Assembly: GCA_036897625.1 (NCBI GenBank)
Contig: JAYMTA010001101.1
Coordinates: 1 to 21,803 of the forward strand
Direction of reading: 5' to 3'
Length of the DNA: 21,803 bases
Source: Pelargonium cotyledonis
Taxonomy: Eukaryota > Streptophyta > Magnoliopsida > Geraniales > Geraniaceae
Below are positions 10,751-19,189 of this stretch, piece after piece. The notes beneath the pieces are model-generated. The model was not told the DNA's origin and did no database searches. It saw nothing but the letters and a program-made list of their open reading frames with translations. The translations under genes were made by a program, and so were the position numbers. Every line of letters starts with the position of its first letter. Position 1 is the stretch's first letter.

Positions 10751-11040
10751 CTTGTATGTACAAATGTTGATGTGAGAAGAAGAAAATTACTAGCATTGCA
10801 AAGCAAATTGCAAAGCAAAGAAACACATGAACTTATTTTTTAATATGCTCAAAGCATGGGAATATTTGTAACCACCAAAATAGCATCCTGTTTTATGTGA
10901 TGTTACTTTTATTTTGGTTTTGTTGTTACATTTGACCAGAAAATCATGATAAAAATGTTTCTGTTTTTGGCAGTTATTTTCTTGAAATTCTTCTAGAAGT
11001 TCTGCAACAACCTTATGCATTCCAAATGGAAAAAAATTGC

Positions 11041-11152
11041 TAAAATGATCTTTTGTTAAAACGGACTATTGAAAACCGACCAAAACATGTTAATTCTATA
11101 ACGATCATTTCGGTCAATGGTCCCCGTTTTCAATAGTTGAAGGATCATTTTG
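11041..11152. repeat. Foldback inverted repeat, about 110 bp
   Basis: ACTATTGAAAAC (11065-11076) is the exact reverse complement of 11126-11137, and AAAATGATC (11042-11050) that of 11143-11151. Imperfect pairing occurs between. It could be a tiny MITE or a folded dispersed repeat; no flanking duplication is evident. Confidence 0.7.
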
Positions 11153-11526
11153 ACGTTTTTATTCGATCTATATATGCAACTTTTGACCATCACTTAATAA
11201 TGTACGTAATCGTGTCAACTTATAAAGGTTATGCAAATACTAATAGAAGTTGTTCATTCATACATGTGACCTCATAAGCCTTCATTTCCTTAAAACCATG
11301 GGGTAAGCTTGTTTTCCTAATTATTGTTGGTAGTGGAAATGAAGAATGTTTGACCAACAGCACAATAAATGTGTTGAGAAGCTTAAGACACAAGACATGG
11401 CCTCCAAAAAATAACTGTCTATGACCATCTACAAGAAAAAACAGTTATTTGGTAACTGCCACACTAGACTTTTCCTCTAACCATATCATGAGCCTCTTAA
11501 CACAGCTTCTCATGCTTCCAATCACC

Positions 11527-11534
11527 TATATATG
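11527..11534 (+). promoter_or_regulatory. TATA box of the 81-aa protein gene
   Basis: TATATATG in CACCTATATATGTATG is 94 bp before the ATG at 11621. A cap site near 11560 would put the AG microsatellite in the 5' UTR. Confidence 0.5.
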
Positions 11535-11569
11535 TATGTGTGTGTGCATAGTGTTCTTGATCATCAATC

Positions 11570-11570
<1 letters not shown>

Positions 11571-11612
<42 letters not shown>
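11571..11612. repeat. (AG)21 microsatellite
   Basis: A perfect 42-bp AG run ending 8 bp before the start codon of the 81-aa gene. GA-rich leaders are common in plants, and such a tract is likely length-polymorphic. Confidence 0.97.
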
Positions 11613-11617
<5 letters not shown>

Positions 11618-11620
11618 ACA

Positions 11621-12418
11621 ATGTCCACTGAAGAAGAAAGGCTCAATAAGTGTATCAGAAAATATGAAAAAATTGTGAAGCAGGTATGTTTTTTTTGTGT
11701 TTGTGTGTGTTTACTTCTGGTGTGTGTGTTCATGAGAAATGACCATTGCAAGTTCTTGGCTTTTAGTTTGATGAACTTGTTGAGATCATGACTGCTAAGA
11801 CCAAGGCGCCGAAGCGACGCAAAAGGGTTTCCTCTGTAAGTTACTTTCACCAATTTTACTCTAAACCGGGGAAAATTGCAGATGACTTATGTAGACTTGT
11901 CACTCAGTGCAAGTGATTCCCATAACATTTCTCAAAATCAAATGACTTGTATAAACTTATCACCTAATGCACATGATTTTTCATAACATTTTTTCGAATC
12001 AAATGACCACCACAAACTTTTTCACTCATTCCGTCAGTTAAATCTAATTGAAAAGGCAAAAATATCCGCGTAATCTCTAGAAACCTTAAGGAGCTCAACA
12101 CCATTCACACACAATTTACTCACTATCAAAAACCAAACCGCTCTATGAAGTTTCGTGCAAATATAATTTCCTAAATGGAATCATAATAGAATAACAAGTC
12201 ATGCGAAGTGCATGTGACATGTCGATATATCATTATATCACGCGTGTTTGTGTCAATTTTCTGAGGTACGATGCACTTACTAGTTTTAGTTTCATGTTCC
12301 ATAGAATCCTGCCGGGAACAGCACTTCTTGCTCTGCCTCCTCAATTCAACCCGACCACAACGAAGTTCTGGTTTCTACAATAACTCGATTTCTTCAAGAA
12401 CTGAAAGCCGACTCCTAA
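11621..12418 (+). CDS. Small three-exon gene: 81-aa basic protein of unknown function
   Basis: Exons 11621-11683, 11767-11835 and 12305-12418, all joined in phase 0, give 82 codons including TAA. Donors are AAGCAG|GTATGT and TCCTCT|GTAAGT; acceptors are GGCTTTTAG and TTCCATAG. Residues 1-35 (MSTEEERLNKCIRKYEKIVK onward) look helical with heptad-like spacing; 36-42 (APKRRKR) is a strong nuclear-localisation-type basic patch; then a Ser-rich linker; the end VLVSTITRFLQELKADS is a second amphipathic helix. TATA box, AG-rich leader and an AATAAA at 12555 frame the gene. I do not recognise the family; a small nuclear adaptor or nucleic-acid-associated protein is only a guess. If intron 2 is retained, exon 2 reads on to TGA at 11914-11916, giving 70 aa with a repeat-derived tail. 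The gene model is well supported; the function is unknown. Confidence 0.75.
11882..12040. repeat. Approximately 60-bp tandem repeat in intron 2 of the 81-aa gene
   Basis: Units start ATGACTTATGTAGACTTGTC (11882), ATGACTTGTATAAACTTATC (11942) and a partial ATGACCACCACAAACTTTTT (12003), each with CATAACATTT where complete. It then reads CCGTCAGTTAAATC, resembling widespread plant repeats. It is non-coding unless the intron is retained. Confidence 0.7.
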
Positions 12419-12554
12419 TCCTGCAAAACCATGACATTCAGCATATATATACATATACATATATATTTAACTATCCATAGCAACTCATTACTCAGACTAT
12501 GTGTCAGCTTAATCAACATACTTATGTGTAGTACTTTCAAGAAACCCGAGTTGT

Positions 12555-12560
12555 AATAAA
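12555..12560 (+). terminator. Poly(A) signal of the 81-aa protein gene
   Basis: A canonical AATAAA lies 137 nt after the TAA stop, at the spacing expected for a plant 3' UTR. Confidence 0.5.
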
Positions 12561-13044
12561 CTGTACTTACATGTTTTAGATGGATTTCTCCTTTTCTGCT
12601 TCGCTTTGTCGCCGTAATGGTCATCTATACTCTCCCATGACAATCTCAGCATTAATGTCAAGCCACGAAAACTAAGCGAACTTAATTTACTAATCTGATT
12701 CTGTGAACACGAATTTGTGTTTCCGGCTACAACCAAAATAATTCATAACAAAATAATAGAGGACAAAGTAGACTATCAAGTGACATGGAAAGTTTTATCT
12801 CGGAAAATGCGAAAAAGAACACATTCTGAGCAATGACATAGCATTCCCATTCATTGAATACGAGACCTTAATGGGGAAATCTAACATTCCAGTACACAGA
12901 AATAGCAGCGAGTCAGCGACAAAGATGAATAAAATGATGAGAAGACGAAAACTCAACCAATACAATGCGCCGACTTGTTAGCACAAACAGATTTAAGGAA
13001 ATATGTGTCCTGTACAGTTCACCGACTTTTTAACATCCCGTTAT

Positions 13045-14536
13045 CTATAAAGAGCTGCACTTCAATTTCTCGGCCTCAAGCTCTTGGTTTAAGGCTTCCA
13101 CTCTTTCAAGCAATCCGATGTTTTCCTGGCAACATTGATGTCAGAAAAGTTAATTTGAAATTCATAGTTACTATGTAGCTCGGTAGTTTCTAATAATCAG
13201 CTAGGGTAAAAATGTTATAAAATGAGCATTTATTTCAATAATATATTTTGCCTTGTAGTCGTAAAATGAGCTAAGTATTAGGTATCTGTCTGGAATTTAC
13301 CCTATAAAAAACATGAGAGCTTGAGTTTGACAAAACAAAGAGACCAATTCTCACGAGCGTATGATATCAACAAGTGATTTATAAAGAGACCGAAGAAAAG
13401 ATATGGTAAACCGTACCTTTTGCAACATTGCTAATTTCTGATTTATGCCGGCAGCGCTCTCTACTTCCTTCTCGAATGAGTCCTTAATCTGTCAGAAGAA
13501 ACGTGCTCATTCAATCCCCAAATGAAGTCAAGCTCAAATTCAGCCAGTACACTGTTAGGCCAAATAGGAAATGGAAAGAGGAGTGGGAGGAGAATATGTA
13601 AGGTTACATAAAACCAATATTCACTCTCCTATGGCTAGCCAGCTAGGGGTGACTATTCGTGTTCGCAGGTCGTGTTTGTATCAACAGTTTAATATTTTGT
13701 TAAATGGGTCAACTCAAACCCAACCTGATTATTAAACGGGATGAATTTGATTTGAACTAAACTTACTGAACTGTACCTAGCAATGTAGCATAGGTTTTAG
13801 TCCAAACCAATCTATGTTTCAATGGTAAGCAGTGAAAATCAAATGAGCAAAAAGATTTATCTCCTATTTGTCACTGATTTAGCATTCAAAAGCAAAACAG
13901 CAGATCAAAGGACTAAATACCTCTCTGAGTTCGTTCGCACACTTTTTAGCCCTCTCTGATTCCTCATCATATTTCAACCTCCACTCTGCAGATTCATCCA
14001 TTGCTTCCCGGTTGGCAAGATCAAACTGTCTCCTATAAGATTTAAGCAAAACCGAAATTTGCTCAGATACCAACAGGAACGAACGAAATTGAGGTACATA
14101 AAGTGCAGTACGAGGAGCACTACAAAGTCACATGTTATCAAATTGTAATAAAGACCAACTTAATCCAGAAGCTTTGGTCATTAAATTGTGAAACTGCGAG
14201 GATGTGAGCCGAAAAACAAACTTGATGGGTCATCATGCAAAAACGCATGATTACGAAATATAAACAAAAATCATTCAAACCCACAATATAGATAAGATCC
14301 CGTCTCAGGACAACGAGACTCCCATTACTTGAAACATCTTTGCTACACATTCCATTCCCTTAACAACTGCATTTTGATTCTCGGGAATTAGGCAGTGGGA
14401 AGGGAAATGCTAAAAAGTAAAACGTATCTCCAAATTCAGCAATGTAATGTGAAGAAAACTACACATGGCATCAATCTATTACTTGTGGATGAGTTTCTAA
14501 ATACTTTATAGAGAGAGTAAGAGAGTCTCAGCCCAT

Positions 14537-14572
<36 letters not shown>

Positions 14573-14978
14573 ATTTCTTCAAGAACAACCCTTTTGTGGT
14601 TGAGTCTCATTACCACAACACATTCAATGGAGTACTATAATAAAGCAAAGCAACACCATGCCAATGAAACATTGACAATAAAATTTGCAACTTTCACTCA
14701 ATGAAATGCAACAAAGCATTAAGAAATTAACAAATTTGATAAAAACCCAACAAAGCACAAGCAAACACAAGATCAAAACAACAAAACCCAGAAACCAGAT
14801 TCCAAAAAATAGATATAATTTGGAGCAAAAAAGTAGAAGAGAACCTTAAGAGCTCGGAGTCATCAGCAGACATGGAGTAATCGATGGACCAGAGCCTGAA
14901 ATAGACAGCAATCCCCAAAATCATAACCAGACCCAACCCTACGTAAATGGGTCTCCTTCCTCGTCCTAAACCTCCCAT
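13045..14978 (-). CDS. 132-aa single-span membrane protein with coiled-coil domain, function unknown
   Basis: Four exons on the minus strand: 14978-14845, 14032-13921, 13488-13417 and 13125-13045. Donors are TTAAG|GTTCTC, AGAGAG|GTATTT and CAAAAG|GTACGG; acceptors are TTATAG, TCTGACAG and TTGCCAG. Joins are in frame (AG|G makes Arg45; the others are phase 0), giving 133 codons with TAG. Residues 1-10 are basic (MGGLGRGRRP); 11-30 form one hydrophobic span (IYVGLGLVMILGIAVYFRLW); about 43-128 is charged and heptad-like (RRQFDLANREAMDESAEWRL, then IKDSFEKEV and ENIGLLERVEALNQELEAEK). The layout suggests a signal anchor with a cytosolic basic N-terminus and the coiled coil on the other side, or an organelle-tethered coiled coil. 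I believe it is a conserved plant protein but cannot name the family. It converges on the 81-aa gene. Confidence 0.82.
13644..13770. repeat. Possible hAT-type repeat remnant in intron 2 of the coiled-coil gene
   Basis: TAGGGGTGACTATTCGTGTT at 13644, then GGTCAACTCAAACCCAACCTG near 13708, resembles plant non-autonomous hAT repeats that start TAGGGGTGGCAA and carry words like GGGTCAACCCG. The other end is not visible, so the assignment is tentative. Confidence 0.3.
14539..14568. repeat. (CT)15 microsatellite
   Basis: A perfect 30-bp CT run (AG on the transcribed sense strand) in intron 1 of the coiled-coil gene. Confidence 0.97.
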
Positions 14979-14999
14979 TGTCGATGACGATCCAGGTGG

Positions 15000-15975
15000 T
15001 TCCTAAGACGAAGCTGTAGCTATATAGTTCTTCTAGTTCTGGTTTTCAGTTTTACATGTTTTTGGTTCGATTGAGAATCTGTGTTAAAGCTTAACTGTCT
15101 CTCCCTATCCCTCTTTATCCACCTAATCCAACCACTTCTCAATTAGTACCGCATTTATTGAAGTGTTATTCTAAGGTTAATTATAGCATTAAATAAAATG
15201 AAAACACAATGTAAATTCGTGGACTCGATTTTGGGTAATGATGTTTATCTTCTCTCACTAAAAATAAAGTATTTATACTTACAAACTAATCAATGAAATT
15301 AATGAAACAATGACGTGAGGTTGACCGGTAAGAGAGTAGACTTTCCTTTTTAAAGTGTGGTTATAGCTTTTTGAGCTTATCATTTGTGGGTGTTAGGAGA
15401 GCATAAGGTTGTTACATTTGGGAACGAGCATATGGATCCTCTCGTGACGTTGCTTAGGAACTCAGGAAGGTGTAAGGTTTTCTCTCCGTGATGTTGCAAG
15501 GAATTAGCTTGGCAAGGGTGGGACTTCGTATTTGAGGGTGGTTGTTGTAGAGGTGCCCTACGACTACCATAATGAGAAGGCTCCCTGTATAACCGAGCGT
15601 TGAGTTGGGAGTCTTTAATGGTATGTGAAAATCATTTTTTTGAATAATGCGAGCAGGAGACCTTACAGTAGAATTGACAACTTGGACTTGAATATGTGGA
15701 CACCCAACATTTGATCTACTTTTTACCCGACTTAAATTCAACCTGATCAATTATATGTTCAAGTTGTCTTGTGGATTTTTGGGGTACGTGGGTTTGAGTC
15801 TAACAAACCCGCACAATTCAACAAATTTTGTTACATAAAAAAAAGTGAAATAACCAAATTCAAAGTGCTTTTTGGTTGGATTTGAAATTAACAACCCAAA
15901 CCCAAACCGAAATCTGAAACTCAAAATCTAAATTGTCGACTCTACTCATAGCACGTCTTAGAATTGTGCCATCAA
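15000..15975. other. Upstream region of the coiled-coil gene; otherwise gene-free
   Basis: The leader of the minus-strand coiled-coil gene should lie in about 15000-15130; the only TATA-like word close by (CTATATAG, 15019-15026) seems too near the ATG to be certain. The moderately GC-rich patch 15430-15620 has no recognisable frame; the 98-codon minus frame at 15454-15750 looks like chance. From 15700 on, phrases such as ACCCGACTTAAATTCAACCTG suggest a decayed repeat. Confidence 0.35.
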
Positions 15976-16025
15976 CAATGAACAATGTTTTTTTTTTTTT
16001 TTTTTTGATTCACCAATGAACAATG
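15976..16025. mobile_element. Poly-T insertion flanked by a 12-bp direct repeat
   Basis: CAATGAACAATG occurs at 15976-15987 and again at 16014-16025. Between them are T19 (15988-16006) and seven further bases (GATTCAC). One more mismatched base extends similarity leftward (TCAA versus TCAC). The geometry is that of a target-site duplication around an extremely truncated retroposed A-tail in minus orientation. Confidence 0.55.
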
Positions 16026-17280
16026 CTGATTTTGGGCTTAATGATCTCAAATACAATTGACCTTTTTATAATGCTACCTTTTATTTGTGGGTCATTACAT
16101 TCGGGTATTTACACCTACTTGGGCCCATAAATTGGATCCATGAGAATTTGGCCCAAACTTGATGAAACCATGTCGTACCACGCGCATATTTTGAATATTC
16201 AGTATAAGGCGTGTTATGTGTACTACGAAAAGAAAAATTATCAATAAGATAATGGGATACAGGTAACATGCATGAACCGTGACAGCTTAGTCTAAGTTAA
16301 AAAATAACTCGCTGGTTTGAGATCGATTATACGCTAATAAATTGATAGATACTTTCACAGTATTTGATGAAGAGAAATGGTCAATATTAACTGAAAATAG
16401 TCAATATTTTACATAATTACAACTATTTATTGGTGCATTATTGAGAAGAGGTCCAATAACCTCTCACAGCCTATAATCTAACCGTGTGCTCAATTGACTG
16501 ATATATTATTATATATAAATTAAATCATCCATCTTCTATACTATTATTGAAATAATTGATGACCATGCATTGTTGCTCTATTATTTAACAATTATTTTAT
16601 ACAGTCAACTAATTTAACTGATGTCATTTCAAAAAATAAAAATAAGTTCAACCAATGTGTATTGAACATATCGATAATAAATAATATTCAATATATACTA
16701 AGCATAATTACCCTAAGAAAAATGTTTCAGTTTAGTCAATCGTTCATTCATTTCAGTTCAAATTGATACTAAGTTTAAATTTTATTCTAATCTAGTTTTT
16801 AATTTAAATAGCTATGTAGTGCCTCAATTATACAAATTAGTCATATCGAAAAATTGAACTGACTCGAATGTCATGTAAATATCACCACATATATAAAAAA
16901 TGATAAAAGTGTCGCATCATCATATATATTTTGACAGCATTGATATGAGTTTGACCAACTCAAAACAATAAATTTGATAGTTGAAATCAAATCATATTGT
17001 ACAAAGGGCCAAATTGAATCGGAAAATCAGAATTGAATACAAATTCGAAACATAACAAATAATTATGGGCCAAAATGAAACATTTTCTCATTAGTTCCTT
17101 ACTAAAACTGTGTGCTTAATTGACTGATTATTATTTTATGAACCTTCCTTTTCAATGTCATTATCAATAAAAACAACTTTCTTGGATTAGTCAATAAACA
17201 CAAAATCATTATCAATAAAGCAAAACAAAACTATATACTAACAATTATTGTCCGTCTTAATTATGATCAAAATCTCATAA
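16026..17280. other. AT-rich gene-free stretch with short direct repeats
   Basis: GTGTGCTCAATTGACTGAT at 16484 recurs as GTGTGCTTAATTGACTGAT at 17110, about 626 bp apart. CATTATCAATAAA recurs near 17159 and 17205. The segment 16730-17090 resembles the degenerate repeat at 10135-10510 (shared AATTATACAAATT). No coding frame is seen. Confidence 0.4.
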
Positions 17281-17793
17281 TTAATCCTCGAACCCAACTT
17301 TCTTCCAAATTGCATTTCTGACCCGCCGGAGGTCTCGTCCTTTCAGGGTCCGTCCGATCCCTTCATGCACCGAAAACGACGCTCCTCTCGTCCGCGCCAA
17401 GTACTCGTGCGGTGGAATCCGATCGTCCACGTCAGCATTCTCGTCGCTGTCGCTGTCTCTCCTCCGGTTGTCCCTGTACGCTTCCTTCAGTATCTCCGAC
17501 CAGTCCGGCACGCTCACCGGCAATGACGCCGCCTCCGGAAGGGCCGAACTCCGGTCCCGTAGGGCCTTCTTTCCGGCCGCCGGCATCTTCTTGGACTGCC
17601 GGAAACTGGGTATCGTTTTCTTGGACTCGTTAGGACTCGGGGCCACGTGGTGATTGGAGATACTGCTCATCATCGTCCAAACATCGGACTCGTCGAACTC
17701 GAAATTATTGTCGGACGAGGTTGTGTTGTTTGCTATCTCCGAGGTTGGGTAGATGTAGTTTGGTCTTGCATGGAAATAATTTGTTGATGCCAT
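17281..17793 (-). CDS. Senescence regulator S40 family protein (DUF584)
   Basis: Intronless, 170 aa, within the usual range of the plant S40/DUF584 family (Pfam Senescence_reg). Family hallmarks in order: FDESDVW at 33-39, LPVSVPDWSEI at 91-101, PPHEYLARTR at 127-136, and the C-terminal block SFSVHEGIGRTLKGRDLRRV through AIWKKVGFED at 139-170. Between them lie a Ser/Lys-rich linker and an acidic Asp/Ser/Glu stretch at 113-124. S40 proteins are small nuclear or cytoplasmic regulators induced in senescence, darkness, ABA or pathogen response; their biochemical activity is not established. The ATG at 17793 is the first in frame and gives the family start. Upstream on the minus strand are a T18 run (A-rich in sense) in the leader, a TATA box at 17941-17934 and distal G-boxes near 18.8-19.0 kb, consistent with stress or ABA control by inference. 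Confidence 0.95.
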   Translation of the reverse strand: MASTNYFHARPNYIYPTSEIANNTTSSDNNFEFDESDVWTMMSSISNHHVAPSPNESKKTIPSFRQSKKMPAAGKKALRDRSSALPEAASLPVSVPDWSEILKEAYRDNRRRDSDSDENADVDDRIPPHEYLARTRGASFSVHEGIGRTLKGRDLRRVRNAIWKKVGFED

Positions 17794-17834
17794 TGAAGAA
17801 CAAAAAAAAGGAAAGAGTGAGTGAGAGAGATTTG

Positions 17835-17852
17835 TTTTTTTTTTTTTTTTTT
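17835..17852. repeat. Poly-T tract (poly-A in the S40 leader)
   Basis: Eighteen consecutive T on the plus strand, falling within the predicted S40 5' UTR as an A-tract. Confidence 0.9.
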
Positions 17853-17933
17853 GTGTGATTTAGCTACTTGGAATGGTAGGGTTTGGGTTGGTTTTTGGAT
17901 TGGTAAGGTTCTGAAATAATGGTTGTTGTTGGG

Positions 17934-17941
17934 TTTTTATA
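17934..17941 (-). promoter_or_regulatory. TATA box of the S40 gene
   Basis: TATAAAAA on the minus strand, 141-148 bp before the ATG; the cap site is expected near 17905, giving a leader of about 110 nt. Confidence 0.7.
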
Positions 17942-18800
17942 AAGGTGCATGGGAAGTGCCCAGATAAGCCCTACCTTTGTTGAGACAAAGAAGTTACCTA
18001 ATAATTTACTACTTGTGGATATTGCTCCTAAATGGGCAACTCCATTTGTTTACCATGAGGACCTTCCTTAATCACTCAATCATGCATCACTTGCTTGCTT
18101 CATTCTCACAATTTTATATATGGAGGTATCTATTGTTCCTGAAATGATCATAATTGACATAAAGTTTAAGAATCAAACTAATACAATAGTTAGTCACTAC
18201 GTACACTTTACAATGGATGTTGAATTTTGATCATAGAAATTTGGTCAGAGCTCATATACAACATCTAGCGTTTCACAAATCGGTATAATGAAATAAAATC
18301 AATTGACCTTGTCTACAAATCATGTCAATCTGACATGTATATTATGAGTACAAGAAAATTATTTAAGTCTTGTCTCTCATTAAAGACTAATAATTTCACA
18401 TGGAGTATTGAGTTTCAACATGTATAAACTTTTCAAAGAAAAATTGTAAAAATTTGTTTTTTTTTATACATTTTACCAAACGAGGTAATAGTGTTACGAA
18501 TCAAGCGCTTAATGTTGTTGTTGTTGTTTAGAAACATGACTCAAAATTCATTAATTTTGAGATGGAATTCATGAACTTGAAGAGTTCAAGTGTGGTTCAC
18601 GATAATGATATGCGGGTGCGTCGTAGAATAAAAACTGTCCTCTCCCTAACATTTAAGAATCCCGAAATTACTGCAGAATGACACGTCGGACTGTAATAAG
18701 AAAATGATAAATGTACAAGAAATGACACGTAGGATGATTATAAATACTCAATCATTTACATAAGTAAAAAAACACGATAATAATATCCATTAAAAGCGAT
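17942..18800. promoter_or_regulatory. S40 upstream region
   Basis: AT-rich DNA with no coding frame. Two copies of AATGACACGT followed by C/A and GGA (18677 and 18721) carry ACGT cores. GTTGTTGTTGTTG near 18514 is a short microsatellite. Treated as the proximal-to-distal promoter of S40 by position only. Confidence 0.35.
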
Positions 18801-19130
18801 ACACGCCACGTGTCGGAATCAGGACGGGTTTGCGATGGAATATTGATTTGCAGTGAATAGGTGCAGATCACACGCTTTATCTGATTCGATCAGCGCGTCA
18901 ATTCCGGTGGGCTCCACCGCCCATCACCGTCCATTTAAACATGTACACGTCCACGTCCCGCCACGTGAAGTACCAAATTATTTCTCCTGGTTAATAGTTT
19001 GCGTATTTGTCGCGGTCTGGGAATCTTTTCAGTGCTGCTCGTGTAGACGTGTGAGCTCTCGAGAGACGTATTCTGACCGTCGATCTGTGGGGAAGGATGT
19101 GAATCGGACGGTGTAGAGGGGATCAAGTAG
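18801..19130. promoter_or_regulatory. GC-richer G-box island upstream of S40
   Basis: CACGTG at 18807-18812 (in CCACGTGTCG) and at 18962-18967, plus a run of CACGTCCACGT at 18946-18956. ACCGTCGAT near 19077 and ATCGGACGGT near 19103 form a near inverted pair. Open frames here (18853-19116 plus; 18935-19126 minus) overlap on opposite strands and resemble no protein. It is about 0.9-1.1 kb upstream of the S40 start, or could serve an unseen rightward transcript. Confidence 0.4.
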
Positions 19131-19189
19131 GCGATTGCAGTAGTTGAGCAAACCAGAGAATAATCTGAGGGGTAAGATGGTAATTAGAC

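Noticed and set aside
11571..11853. Minus-strand frame ending in a long Leu-Ser run
   Set aside because: The Leu-Ser repeat is the antisense translation of the AG microsatellite.
12201..12480. Two plus-strand frames of 60 and 69 codons
   Set aside because: Both are out of frame with the spliced third exon (12305-12418), which has the better splice and phase support.
12509..12736. Minus-strand frame with a good GTAAGT donor near 12570 and a possible acceptor at 12423
   Set aside because: The putative next exon stops at once, and it lies opposite the coding 3' exon and 3' UTR of the 81-aa gene; probably the shared 3' region of the convergent pair.
15454..15750. 98-codon minus-strand frame
   Set aside because: No recognisable domain, runs into repeat-like DNA, and no promoter or splice context.
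17412..17653. Plus-strand frames opposite S40
   Set aside because: Antisense shadows of the conserved S40 coding sequence.
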